Origin: Perkinsus olseni
Taxonomy: Eukaryota > Perkinsozoa > Perkinsida > Perkinsidae
Length of the DNA: 24,313 nucleotides
Reading direction: 5' to 3'
Assembly (NCBI GenBank): GCA_013115135.1
Contig: JABANP010000656.1
Location: forward strand, 1 to 24,313
Shown here: positions 1 through 10,069 of the stretch, one piece after another
Numbering within the stretch: the first letter of the stretch is position 1
How the letters are laid out: every line of letters starts with the position of its first letter
Made by a program: the position numbers and the translations under genes
The notes under the pieces: model-generated
The model's input: only the letters and a program-made list of their open reading frames with translations
What the model was told of the DNA's origin: nothing
Database searches by the model: none

Positions 1-905
1 GTGATGATCTCAGGAGAAAGTGGGGTCCTCTGGGAAGTTCATGGAAGAGGAAGATATCAACTAACAGTGAATGAGGAGCTTTAGGTTGACGAGAGGAGGA
101 TATGAAAAGAAGTATCTTTCCTACTGAAAACGGTAAGATACGGTCCGGATTCCGTGAAGTAAGATACCACCTCACGATTGGGAGGATTCGTAGGCTACGG
201 ATCCGCGTAGCAGAAGTTCCACCATTAGCGTGAGTGCTTCGTGAGCTAGCATAGATGCAACGGCATCTCAAACTGCGCGCTACTCGATCTCCTACTTGGA
301 ATCTTGCAATTCTTCGCAGTGCGCGCGTACGACGACTTCTTTGGGAAGGCTCATGTCGTTTACTGTTGGCAAAGCCCCCGAAGGCTGACGATAATCTTCT
401 TGTTATGGAGACTGCTGAGGGTCTGTTGCCTGTGAATGGCGCCCGCTTGCCACAAGCGCTCGAAAATGGAATTTCCGAAGAATTCGGAAATCGGGGCGAG
501 TCGTTAATTTCCGGACCAAAGCGTTGAGTGCAGCTCTGACGCGCTCAGCGGGCTTGCCAAGATTTTCACGTGGGCAGCTTAAAGAAAAATCTTCGAAATA
601 ACGTAGCGGCCGGTGGCTCCGCGTCCTCCACGACAGGCGGGCCGTGATCGTCTGAATCCTCTTTCAGGCGGAGTGATGATGGGGATGGATATCAGAGTCG
701 CTGAAAGAGTCCGAAGGTGAGGGGGGCTTTCCATCTCGGCCGGTCGTACGGCGTCAGTGAGCGCGACAGCACCAAAATGGAGTTGAGGCTTTTGGCGTGA
801 AAAATGTCAATTGCTCACCACGAGTTTCAGCAGATGTAAAATTTGTCAGAAAAATCGTACCATCAACCCAGCAAGGACGGCTTTTTTTCGTCTTTCTCTG
901 TCGGA
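1..905. other. Intergenic stretch without a recognised gene
   Basis: One 90-codon frame with a true ATG lies at 255-527 on +, but its product is Arg/Leu-rich, has no motif I recognise and no splice context, so I do not call it. The first 13 bases of the window (GTGATGATCTCAG) recur exactly at 3541-3553. Around 130-170 the string GTAAGATAC occurs twice, flanking a GC-rich spacer. A splice-acceptor-like TTTGTCAG ends at 849, so transcription of the protease gene could begin upstream of its ATG. Confidence 0.4.
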
Positions 906-1957
906 ATGTGGAAAGCCTTCGTTACAGTACTGCTTCAACCGACGCTGAGTAGCCTCAGCGAAGCCTCATCCTCGGAGGCACAGGCTCCCACCGAGCCACT
1001 GACGATACCTGTCGAGGAAGGTTTCGTCAGGGTGAACGTCGATGGTCAAAAAATTGGGTTGTTTGAAACAACCAGAAACAACTTGTTTCTGGACTCGGGA
1101 TACCCGGATCTGACAATGCTGGACGGGCATTGGTATGAGCAGGAGTACGGCAAAGACGCTTGCAAGGAACCGGGCGCGGGGTGTTACTTCTGTCCCGAAG
1201 ACCATCCTTGTGACTTTGAAGAGGATGAGCTACCATTGACACGCTTTGGAGACAACACGACCTTGAGAAGCGTGCTGCGCTCGGGTTTGCTGGTGCTGGC
1301 TGACCGCGAGGCTGCCGATTTCGACTTCTCGGTGGCAAAATCGTCCACTGGGGGAGTCCGTCGAAGCCGCATGGCTTCTTCGGACTTTCCAGAATTCCGA
1401 CGAACCCGGAAGAGTATGAATATCGAGACGATTCCGAGAGCTTGATAGATTCCCTCGTTGACCACGGCCTGATTGAACGACCGTCGTACACGTTCAGGAC
1501 TGATACGACCCAAAATGGTTTGTCCATCACCGGCCAGCTTACGCTCGGTGAGAAGTTGGACGAATCGACAGCGGCAAAGCACAAGTGGCAGACGATTGTT
1601 TACTCAGAGAAATTCCACGAAGCCCTCGCGACTGTATGGGTGTCCTCAGTAAAGTTGTCGGGTGGACGGAGGAGGCTCTTTCCGCTAGAGAGTCGTGCCA
1701 GCGAGTACCCAGGCCCGAATCTGAGCATCATTGACACGGGAGGACCAATCGTATCTTTGGCCATCCCGGGTTTACTAGAAGACCTCGAGAAGTCACTCAA
1801 AATGAAGTTGCGCAGAAAGGGTTATGACGAGGAGAAGATAGCCAGGATGTTCAGGCGAGACGAAAACGGATTCCTATACGTCAAGCAAAGAGTTTTCAAG
1901 TACTTGCCAGTGCTGAAACTAAGACTGAACGACGGGCTCCAATTCAGTATCGATTAA
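906..1957 (+). pseudogene. Divergent pepsin-like (A1) aspartic protease, secreted, one frameshift
   Basis: An A1 family protease cleaves peptides with two catalytic Asp residues, one per lobe. Translation from the ATG at 906 gives a hydrophobic N-terminus like a signal peptide. The first active-site motif is LFLDSGYPDL, with the Asp codon at 1092 (about residue 63) and DSG in place of DTG. A Cys-rich insert follows (CKEPGAGCYFCPEDHPC). The equivalent of the DGILGLG strand (HGFFGLSR) and all of the second lobe, including IDTGGP with its Asp codon at 1733, lie in another frame. The frame changes somewhere near 1310-1345, as a net loss of one base, and no convincing intron explains it. Both frames are open to the stop at 1955-1957. 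The total of about 350 residues fits a full-length enzyme. The gene has no introns. It may be a recent pseudogene, a sequencing error or a real frameshift. Family call is strong; activity is unknown. Confidence 0.72.
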
Positions 1958-2470
1958 AATATATCCGCAGCATTACTGTGTTGGTGTGGAAAGCGGCGAA
2001 CTAGGGCTAATGCTGCAGTCTGGGACGGTCAGTGTACTCGGGACGCCATTTTTCTGGGCGTACAGTATCTATGTTAACTTCCATGATCATAAGATAGCTC
2101 TATTCAGGAATTAGCAACGTTGTGATGGTGAGGTTAAGGCAGTTGCCCTTTGAAGATGTGTGGCGATGAGGCACACTTTTTTTCGTTAGTGGCACGAATG
2201 GCGAAGGGAATCTGGAGTATCGGGCGAGTCCATACCTCTCAAGGGTCTCTACGACGACTCGTGAATCCTTGAAGCTCGCAAATGCGGTGCATGAATGAAC
2301 GAGTGGCCCGAATGGTCCATCGACCTGTGCATCAGCAGGCGGATTCCCTGTGACCCACTCGTCACAACACAACGACTGTCCGAATGCATACAACATCAAC
2401 AACAGCATCATCATCGATATACCATCAGAGACATGTTTGAGGGAAGTGTCGAATCTCAGCCGTTACCCGT
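1958..2470. other. Spacer between convergent genes
   Basis: Between the stop of the + strand protease and the stop of the - strand secreted-protein gene I see no supported gene. Short open frames on both strands (for example 2100-2414 on - and 2295-2525 on +) lack motifs and splice context. The stretch should hold the 3' ends of both convergent genes. Confidence 0.4.
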
Positions 2471-3428
2471 CTACTCGCTGAACTGGCTCACTATGGAATC
2501 GGGAGGAGGGGGCTGCCACCCTTGAGGTCCGCCAGCCTTGACAGCCTCTTCTAACCTCTTGTAGTACGCATCACACAATTCCTCATAGGACCAGAACTGC
2601 CGGAAAAGATCGACAATAGCCGAGCATAGTTCTTGCACTTCGTCCAGCGGAGGCTTGTTCATATCGACACCGAAGTTTGACTTCGTTCTAATCATGGCTG
2701 CGCGCGCTGTGTCCATCAGATTGTGGAAAGTCGAAGGATGCAACATTTTGAGGGGATCTTTGCTAGCATCTCCACCAACGACATCATAAGGGAAATTATA
2801 GCGGGAGCCGTTGTTGCCAGGCAAGTAGTAGTCTGGCAAGGCGTTGTCCTTGTACCTGTGACATGAACGGAATCCAGTATCAGACACTTGCCAACACCTC
2901 CCTCACCGAGCGAAGAACTCTGGTCGCTGACCAGTCGCTGGGCAGCGGATACACCGCGTGGACATTGACGTTTTGTCGGCGCGTATGTCGAACCATTTGT
3001 GGTAGTGTATTCCGTCACTCTGCATGTTTCGAAAGGAGCAGAAGGTCGTGTTAGTATCGACCGAGAACCACTGCCTTTTATCCTGTGGAGGGTAGTCCTG
3101 AAGATAACAATAAAGACCACCTATCATTAGCTTCGCAATGTTGAGGCCCAACCCTTGAAGCTAGGTGGGAGTCACGAACTCAATTCGCCGATAATATTAT
3201 CAGAACTTCCGACTCGCGTCCATACTATCGAAATCGGATATGCGAAAAATGACGAGCGGTTCGTTAGGGACCATTCGTTGAACCGCTGCAGACATGCGCA
3301 GTTCGGCCAAACATAGGCCAGGGGACTCTTACTTCAATGGTAGGTTGAAGACGGGATGGAGTGGGGCCGCCGATGGCCCCAGCGAGGAGCAAGCGTGAAG
3401 CTATAGCGGCAGCAGCTGAAACTCTCAT
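2471..3428 (-). CDS. Secreted hypothetical protein, three exons
   Basis: Exons on the minus strand are 3428-3333, 3160-2907 and 2855-2471, giving 735 coding bases and 244 residues. The introns (172 and 51 bases) start GTAAGA and GTGAGG and end CACCTAG and GTCACAG. Phases match at both junctions (0 and 2), which is the main support. The first exon encodes a classic signal peptide: MRVS, an Ala/Leu-rich core, then small residues before PTPS. The mature part holds several Cys residues (YCYL, FCSF, RCIRCP, ELCSA, ELCDA), an aromatic-rich first half and an acidic helical C-terminal half with a PPPP stretch near the end. I do not recognise the family. A secreted or endomembrane location is inferred. 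The start is the ATG at the head of the hydrophobic segment; an ATG at 3518 in the same frame lies upstream and would bury the signal. Confidence 0.62.
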
Positions 3429-4199
3429 GATGAATTGTCTCGGCAGCAGCATGGGACTTAGGATGAACTCAACTGCTGCGTAGGGGTATCGAAGGATGGT
3501 ACACAATGGCTGAGCCATTGTGTAGCATACTGTACTGTAGGTGATGATCTCAGATCATTGGTCTGGAATCATACGAGGAAGAATCTGCTTTATCGGTTTG
3601 ATAGATCCTACCACGTGCTAATGACGTGGGAAAAATAACGCCCGAAGAAAAGTCATCTCGCTCGCCTTGACATTTCCGTTCCCGAGATATGGACGGGGTC
3701 ACATACCCTCGGTGAAACCGGCTCTGTGAGAACATGGAGCTTTGCTTCCTCCGCATGAAACCGTAACATAGGAGCTTGGCAGGACACGGGTGCAAACGCG
3801 GTTGCTGGGCTGGTCCGAGCGGCGTTCGCCCGAGAGGTCCTGAGCATTTCACGCAAGCTTCAGCTCGGGTGCTTCAGGGGGTACCGCTTTTAGCATGATT
3901 GGAAGATAGTGAGCACGAAGGAGCTGCGAGCTCAATGAGCTCAGCTCATTCCTCGAGGGGTCTCAGTGAAAGCGCGCCCAGCTCAACCATGTATCATTTG
4001 ATCGCTATTATCATCGATCTGTGCATCGTCGTTCGATGAAGGCTGCGTTTTCTTCGAGCGAACACTCTCCAGGCAAAGGCATTCCCCCGGTCCACTGCAC
4101 AGAGGCTCGCGCTTCGTTGATTGTCGAGTCTCAGGAGGGTCCTTCAACGATCATAGTTGATATCTTTCTCATCAGTAAAAGCCACTCTGCCCGTCAGAC
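3429..4199. other. Upstream region of the secreted-protein gene; no firm gene
   Basis: Holds the 23-base palindrome at 3501-3523 and a repeat of the first 13 bases of the window at 3541-3553. AGCTCA words cluster at 3930-3955. Open frames on - between 3550 and 3856 have no recognisable motif. A frame on + from about 4036 to 4248 could be an early exon of the following locus, but I see no clean splice join. Confidence 0.35.
3501..3523. repeat. Perfect 11-bp inverted repeat with a 1-base centre
   Basis: ACACAATGGCT is followed by G and then by its exact reverse complement AGCCATTGTGT. It lies 73 bases upstream of the start codon of the minus-strand secreted-protein gene. It could be a cruciform, a dimeric regulator site or an RNA hairpin in the leader. 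Confidence 0.8.
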
Positions 4200-6409
4200 T
4201 TTCATCATGACACGAGGAAGACTCTCAAGTCACGCTCAGTGTCCTTAAGTGTTTCCTGCCACTTTGAAGATTTCCTGAAAATCACTTCGACTTCTGTCGC
4301 CAAGGATGCAGGGGACTACATCAGTTGTGTAGCAGCTACACTGTAGCTCATACCGTGACAGACTGTCTCATCGTATCCATCGTCCTCATGCCGACTTCGT
4401 TGTTCTATTCTACATTCGCAACGCTGACGCTCCACTTGGTGGAAGGGATATTAAACGGGAGTCCAACGCGTGACCCTCCAGTCACTCCGAAGGTGAGCCT
4501 CTCATTCGATGTTGATGAAGATTCTCAATCGAAACTCTGTTATCATCTCACAGGCCGTGGGTACTGGACCTGAGCAACATGCAACCAAATATGTAGCCAA
4601 CTTCTATGATGAACGTTCTGAAGTTGATAAGGAGCATGTGATGTCACTCAAGCTGTGAGCGTCTGAGCATCTGAGCATTCCTTTCAGTGTGCTGTTGGTT
4701 GTGATGCTGAAGGACGCGTGAACTATATCGTCCGGGATCTGACCAACTCAACGTGATGAGCTAGTCTTCTCCTTTCACTGGCCATGCGGGCTAATCGCTC
4801 TTAGGTATGGATTCTTCCTCGACGTCTCGATGGATGCTCCCATCACAAGGCTCTTCAAGGGCGTTGAAAACGGGTTCTCAATTGGGGCTCAGAACGCTAC
4901 AGAGAAGAAGAACCTTACAGACAGGGTGTCTCCCCTTAAGCGTCACCTTATGAGGGAGATCGGTGGCACACCCCCTTGGGAGGAGGAGATGCTATTACGG
5001 ATGAAAGAAGGGAAGCAGAACCTAGCCGGTCACCCGAGCGCCTTGCCATTTCCGAGCCCGTCACGCTCGAAGCTCAAGTTTTTCTCCTCGTCTGCGACTG
5101 AAGATGGACGCCATTGGAGAAGCCACTCCCACGGATGTGAAGACATGCGACTGGAGTTCCTGCATCGTTACTTCTCCAATACGTCATTTTACTTCGGGAG
5201 ACACCTACATCAAAAGGCACAATTTGTGCGTCATCGCTAGTGATTGCTCTTGTCACCAGCTTTGTATTCATAGGTACAGTGGGTTACATCATGTAACTTA
5301 CATGGGTCAATCTCGATACACCTGTACCCGGACAGCCTCTTCGAATAACAAGACTGTCCATGGCCCTGGATCGCTACTTCCCGTAAGGAGTCAGTGTCTT
5401 CCGGTGTATTTCGCTCCACTATTGTGTACCACATTCGTTTCCCTCTCGGCTCTGCTGGTGCCGCCCACAGTAGGCGATATATTCTTGTATTGCTCCTTCA
5501 GGGAGATGGAGCTCAAGTTCGACGAGGATCGATTAAGGGAATTGGAAGAGGGTGCGGACCAGGTCGTTCCCGACCCGACCAGACTCTCTGACAAACCCTA
5601 CATGGTTGAGATGTGCGATAAGCGATTAGGAAATTACGTGAAGTATATAGCACAGAAGGATGGTGTCTCAGAGGCCGACCTCGTGAGCCATGAGGTGTTC
5701 AGGACTCTTTATAATGATAATAGATCTGCGGGCGTGGTAATGTGGCTCCTAACAGGCAAGGTACACCCCAGAAAGCCGGATAACCTAGACCACTGGCGTG
5801 GACCATACTCTGTACTTCATTATAAAGATTACTACAAAAAACGTTATGCCAGGAGGGCTGATTACGATGACATGTATGAAGTGTCTAAGGTTTTTCTTAA
5901 ACGCTCTGAGATAACCAAAATGGCTGTTCATGATGACACGCGAATCTGTACGCGACTACGCGACTCAGATTGCTGATTCCCGCCAGTACTCGATGGAACG
6001 TTGTTTGCGAAGCTGTTTGTTGTTGATGTTACCACAAGACCCTCCGATCATTGTGTTACCGAGTCCCAAGGGACAACTGATCATATTCTCTCCAGTCATT
6101 GAAGACCTCCGGAGGTACATTGGTCCTCAGTGGGACGCCTCAGTACTCTGCAAGCTTGCACGGCACCTAAGTCTATGCCGCACACTATGAGCGGAGCTTA
6201 CACTAACATCGGGCCCGTCCAAGCATATCAGTGATATGATATCACTGCTCAAAAGGCAGTTCCGAACACGAGTCGTCAACGTACCAGAGCCTGCTGCCAA
6301 ACGGGGCTGCGTTGCTATCCAGGACAACCAGAAACCCGACGACCGCCACACAAGACTGGGTTCACGGTCCGACAGTGGCGGATCAGCGGCAAACTCGTCA
6401 TTTTAAAGC
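4200..6409 (+). pseudogene. Multi-exon coding locus with shifting frames, probably a decayed gene
   Basis: Three short introns look real: 4493-4553 (61 bases, GTGAGC...CTCACAG), 4638-4687 (50, GTGATG...CTTTCAG) and 4753-4804 (52, GTGATG...CTCTTAG). Their phases join exons 4554-4637, 4688-4752 and 4805 onward into one frame. Before 4493 two frames look coding; after about 5020 coding-like sequence moves to a second frame and then, by 5104, to a third, which stays open to 5976. Within it a stretch starting MELKFDEDRL at 5507 is strongly charged and protein-like. Further coding-like sequence follows in two frames to TAA at about 6406, with TGA stops at 5974-5976 and 6188-6190. I do not recognise the protein. 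Frameshift-ridden pseudogene, several overlapping exons I have mis-joined, or an error-prone assembly are all possible. Confidence 0.4.
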
Positions 6410-6719
6410 GGCAATAGGTAGCCTGTGAAAATGGAGGATACGTTATCCCCGGTTCTCGAGTCACAACCTGGCTGCGTAGGTTCTATCTCCGATGGGCCAT
6501 CAGTGATGGCCTCAGAGTCTCTTCACCTTGTCGTTGCGCTACTGTACGGGACCTGTGTAGTTTAGAGTGATTCAAACGTTGGCCCGTAGCGCCATCGAGC
6601 ACGTGGCTAGTGACCTCAAGCTGTGCTTCAGCTCTGTACTGATATAGTTTGTATTCGGGTTTGAGCAAATAGTCGACTTTCCTCGCCTGCCCGACGACGC
6701 CTGCTATGTCCTGCAGTTT
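6410..6719. other. No supported gene
   Basis: Between the decayed locus and the MITE insertion I see only short open frames without motifs. Confidence 0.35.
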
Positions 6720-6727
6720 ATGTCGAG
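6720..6727 (+). repeat. Left 8-bp target-site duplication of the MITE
   Basis: ATGTCGAG directly precedes the left terminal inverted repeat and is identical to 7047-7054. An 8-bp duplication is the hallmark of hAT-superfamily insertion. Confidence 0.9.
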
Positions 6728-7046
6728 CAGGGTGGCCCAAAAGTGGGGAGAATGGATCATTCTTTCTCTTCCCGGGAATTTCCGGGAATTCCCGGGAATA
6801 TAGCCGGGAAGAAAGAATGCATTCTTCCCCATTAAAGCAAGGCCCCCAAATTTTTTTCGCGCGCATATCCGCCCTGGGTGCTCCCTCAAGTCGGAACATT
6901 GAAATGAAGCACCTAGATACCCAGAAAGAATCACGAGTCGTGATTCACGACTATTCTTCCAGGGAATATTGAGCATTTTTTCTTCCCGGGAATTTCCGGA
7001 ATTCCCGATAAGAAAGAATAGCATTCTTCCTCGCTGGGCCACCCTG
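6728..7046. mobile_element. Non-autonomous hAT-type MITE, 319 bp
   Basis: The ends are perfect 12-bp inverted repeats: CAGGGTGGCCCA at 6728-6739 and its reverse complement TGGGCCACCCTG at 7035-7046. Perfect 8-bp direct repeats (ATGTCGAG) flank them. CAGGG ends plus 8-bp duplications are typical of hAT transposons. Beyond the perfect ends, imperfect complementarity continues for about 80 bases per side through GAAAGAAT and CCCGGGAATTTCCGGGAA-like blocks, so a transcript could fold into a long hairpin. No transposase frame is present; the element depends on an autonomous relative elsewhere. The intact duplication and ends suggest a fairly recent insertion. Confidence 0.92.
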
Positions 7047-7054
7047 ATGTCGAG
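7047..7054 (+). repeat. Right 8-bp target-site duplication of the MITE
   Basis: ATGTCGAG, identical to 6720-6727. A partial echo (ATGTCGAG again at 7062-7069) follows 7 bases later, so the target itself was slightly repetitive. Confidence 0.88.
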
Positions 7055-8182
7055 GGTGATGTCGAGTGAGGTGAAACTGAACTGCCGCTAGGGTAGCGTT
7101 ACCTCTCTCAGAGCGCAAAGCTGAGGTGAAGTGCGCGAAGCACGCCGACCAGCGAACGTTTTCCATCGGCCGTGTTGATTCTCAGGGCTTGTGCATTTGT
7201 TCTCTATCGCATTTTGTTAGCTGGGACTAAGTGTAGCCCGGGTGAAGTTCGAGGCGAGGAGAAGTTTGCAGAGGTAAACGCCGAGGAGCCTGCAAAGCAC
7301 TCGAAAAGTGGCGTGCTTGTATCATACGAGTTGTATGCAATCGTGTTTTAGTCACGTCTGGAGATAAACGAAGTGGTAGCAAATTGCTACTAGCCAAGCC
7401 ATGAAAGAATGTTGGACTGGTATGCTTGACCGAGGCTGTGCCCTTCCACTGTGAAGCAGTGGGAGGGGGGTTCCGTAGCACGACGTGTAGGGCCCCTACA
7501 GTAGGGGTATCCGTTAGTAGCGGCTTCCGGACCTAATCTCCCCAGTCGATGGCGATTATGGCTAGCATAGCATGAAAAGAGAAGGAGCTCAGTGGATGGC
7601 ATTCACTGAATGCTGAGATCCATCGTAGGGGGAGATTAGAGTGCAAGTTGGAGCGTGCAGTTCTATGGCCTCTGGAAAGCATGCGTGATAGACGGATACG
7701 CGGGTACACGTTCAGGATAGTATGCTACTCGAATATGAAAGCTGAGGTCACCACCAGCTTGGTATGACAAAAGACGGGGGATGAAGAAAGCGAATGAATG
7801 CTGGGGTAGAACGAGCTGGAAGGGAGCGCAGAAGTAAGGAACCCTGTTCCTTACTTCTGTTCCTGGAACAGGGCTCGAGTAGATCGAAGGGAAAGCAGAG
7901 AACGGGAAGGAGATGGAGGATCGACTCATGGATCAGTGCGAGGATTGCAGACCGCAATTCGCGGTGATTCGTGGGCGACAAGCTCGAGTTCCACCCGGTG
8001 GGAAGCTAGAATCAGCTTCCCTTCGGGTCAAGCTCGGGGCGTCTGAGGTCAGGGAAGCGTAGAGTCTGGGGACGGTCGGTGTTTTCGTTGCCGTTGAGTA
8101 CTTGAGCCCTTAGAGATCCAAACTGCGCCGCGTCGAAAGCCAAATCGTAGAGGGAGAGAGAGTGAATATGTCATCGAAACCT
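7055..8182. other. Gene-free stretch with several inverted repeats
   Basis: No exon or domain is recognisable. It holds GTAGGGCCCCTAC (7486-7498, a GC-rich palindrome), an 11-bp inverted repeat pair CTAATCTCCCC (7533-7543) and GGGGAGATTAG (7629-7639), and the overlapping hairpins at 7830-7874. Confidence 0.4.
7830..7874. repeat. Two overlapping, mutually exclusive hairpins
   Basis: AGAAGTAAGGAAC (7830-7842) and GTTCCTTACTTCT (7846-7858) form a perfect 13-bp stem with a 3-base loop. CCCTGTTCC (7842-7850) can instead pair with GGAACAGGG (7866-7874). The two structures share bases and cannot form together. Confidence 0.75.
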
Positions 8183-8491
8183 TCTATACCATTCAGAAGC
8201 CTATTTGGCGGATAAGGCCGTTGCCTATATGGGGGTCGAGGATATCTATAATATTCAGAAGTCTATTTGGCGGATAAGGCCGTTGCCTATATGGGGGTCG
8301 CGGATATCTATAATATTCAGAAGTCTATTTGGCGGATAAGGCCGTTGCCTATATGGGGGTCGAGGATATCTATAATATTCAGAAGTCTATTTGGCGGATA
8401 AGGCCGTTGCCTATATGGGGGTCGAGGATATCTATACCATTCAGAAGTCTATTTGGCGGATAAGGCCGTAGCCTATATGGGGGTCGAGGAT
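8183..8491 (+). repeat. Tandem repeat, 62-bp unit, five copies
   Basis: Equivalent positions recur every 62 bases (TCTATA at 8183, 8245, 8307, 8369 and 8431). Each unit contains ATTCAGAAG, TTTGGCGGATAAGGCCG and CCTATATGGGGGTCG. The middle copies are nearly identical; the outer ones share ATACCATTCAG where inner ones read ATAATATTCAG. High identity points to recent expansion. The first copy follows GAGAGAGAG (8152-8160) after a short spacer. Confidence 0.95.
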
Positions 8492-8675
8492 TTCACGTTG
8501 GCGGGTTGAGACAGCAAATTGGCGGTAGGGTCGAGACGGGGGTATACAATTGGCGGATAAAGAAGTCATTTTAGCGGCAGGCCTCGAATAAGGAATTCAT
8601 TTCCGCGAATAAGGCACACAATTTTATGGTTAAGGAAGTCAATTTCGCTGATAAGGACATCAATTTCGGGGGGTC
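8492..8675 (+). repeat. Degenerate echoes of the tandem repeat core
   Basis: After the ordered array, diverged pieces of the core recur: AATTGGCGG, CAATTGGCGGATAAAGAAG, TTTCCGCGAATAAGGC, ATGGTTAAGGAAGTC and AATTTCGCTGATAAGGACA. The spacing is irregular, about 20-40 bases. This looks like an older, decayed part of the same array. Confidence 0.6.
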
Positions 8676-9079
8676 AACTTGAGCCATATCGGAAATCTTC
8701 CCGCTGCTATTCTCAGATTGGCACGACCGCGCGACAGTGCATGACAGTATCTCACGGAATACTGTTGGATTTGGGGGCCGGCGACGGCTCCTCGATGATC
8801 CATGAGAGCAAAGAGAGCAAACTTTGCCCTCATTCATGATCATCATAATCTTTGCTCAGCTAAGACGAATACTAGATCATCTAGTCTAGATGGATAGAAG
8901 CTTAATTGTAATACAATTATTGTATAATGGATACATTATACGCGTATCGCTCTGATGAGGCCCGGCGAGCTGGTCTGCGGGTACATAGGGTGAATGGAAT
9001 CGGGGAGGTGGGGCTCAAAAGGTGAATCAGTACCGGGCGGCCGTCCGGTACTCTCGTCGGTACCCTTCCATCTCTACAG
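8676..9079. other. No supported gene; AT-rich palindromic patch
   Basis: Around 8870-8945 there are short nested palindromes (CTAGATCATCTAG and GTATAATGGATACATTATAC). A short frame begins with ATG at 8994, but the coding-like part starts only after the acceptor at 9079. Confidence 0.35.
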
Positions 9080-9188
9080 GATCGTGACGGACCTGAAGCG
9101 CCGGAAGGCCTTCAACCGTCTTATGAAGGCTATCATGGAGCATCTGGGCGTCACTGCTGCTGCACAGCAAGACGTCCCACCGGATTAG
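9080..9188 (+). CDS. Possible exon of an unrecognised gene
   Basis: A good acceptor (CATCTCTACAG) ends at 9079. The frame that follows is basic and helical, contains KRRKAFNRLMKAIMEHLG and ends at TAG (9186-9188). It may be a terminal exon, or it may splice from a GT inside it to the exon at 9670, which starts in phase 0. I could not decide. Confidence 0.35.
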
Positions 9189-9312
9189 CAAATGGAGACA
9201 GCCACACTATAGGTGCGGCGGCAGTCTGTAATTCAGAGGATGCCGCTTTTCTCTGGCGGCGGCAACCCAGAGGAAGGAAGACAGCTGGCAGAAAGACGTG
9301 GCGATTATACCA

Positions 9313-9475
9313 TGTACGAGTCATAGTCTGCGTACGAATATTATGTGTACGAGTCACAACTTGTGACTCACAAGTGTACGAAATGGCGATCTGCGGATCT
9401 GAGGGGTGAACGAGTATTCAGTGTACGAGTCGGGTACGAAACGAAAGTGCGCGAGTTCTTGGTGTACGAACCGTG
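9313..9475. repeat. Cluster of GTACGA words with a palindrome
   Basis: TGTACGA or GTACGA recurs at least six times in about 160 bases. GAGTCACAACTTGTGACTC (9351-9369) is a palindrome with 9-bp arms around one base, and a shifted ACTTGTG/CACAAGT pair overlaps it. No coding explanation was found. Confidence 0.6.
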
Positions 9476-9669
9476 ATACACCCGTCGACGGGCATCTTAT
9501 GCGCCGTGTGGCCTTCATTCTTCTCAGTCCCAACCCTGTGAAGCTTGCTACGACGCTTTTGCGTTGTCTCTTGAGATCTGCTGTGATTCGCAGTTGACTA
9601 ACGTGATAACCTAGACAGTGTCTAGTAGACACTTATCGTTCAGACTTTAATCTTCCTCATTCTCTTCAG

Positions 9670-9913
9670 GTCGCGGCCGAAAAGTATCGTATGTTTATGG
9701 CTTACGACCTTGAGAAATCTCAGCCCTCTATCCTCCACGAGCCTACTATGGAGGATATTTCCATCGATTTGCGGCCGGTAATGGGCTTTTGTAATGGGGT
9801 AAGTCTGTGATATGTTGCCTTGATTCTCTCAAGCCTTCATTCCCCTTCAGGCCACTTCAATTCCCCGCTTCAACGAAACTGTAGTGCCCTTCCCGCGGCG
9901 TCGTAGGAGTTGA
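9670..9913 (+). CDS. C-terminal two exons of an unrecognised protein
   Basis: Exons 9670-9798 (43 codons) and 9851-9913 (20 codons plus TGA) flank a 52-base intron with GTAAGT donor and CCCCTTCAG acceptor, both in phase 0. The exon at 9670 follows a strong acceptor (CATTCTCTTCAG). The product begins VAAEKYRMFMAYDLEKSQ, has an acidic middle (EPTMEDISIDL) and ends in a basic run, PFPRRRRS. I do not recognise it. Upstream exons are missing or uncertain; 9080-9188 is a candidate. The clean donor and acceptor make this one of the better gene calls of the middle region. Confidence 0.55.
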
Positions 9914-10069
9914 GAGGTTCTCCGTAAAGCATATACTTGATAGTACCTGCAGGGTACTGAGTACCTGAGGGTACCTGTATCATCACTTCTTCCTGTCTTT
10001 TGACAAGAAAATTTTTATTGATGACCACTTATTTCCATCATTGTCAGGTACCCGTTCATTTCCATCTCG

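Noticed and set aside
1027..1584. Long minus-strand frames opposite the protease
   Set aside because: They are shadows of the + strand protease frame; no motif or start context.
4263..4344. Ig-like DAGDYISC motif in one frame
   Set aside because: Spacing to the Cys is off by one from the Ig consensus and the surrounding frame is broken; chance resemblance.
5104..5976. A 290-codon + strand frame as one intact exon
   Set aside because: The first half is compositionally unlike protein and contains acceptor-like CTCCTTCAG at 5502; only the part from about 5507 looks coding, and better frames exist upstream.
8183..8491. CRISPR array
   Set aside because: Units are contiguous 62-bp repeats without unique spacers, and the DNA is eukaryotic.
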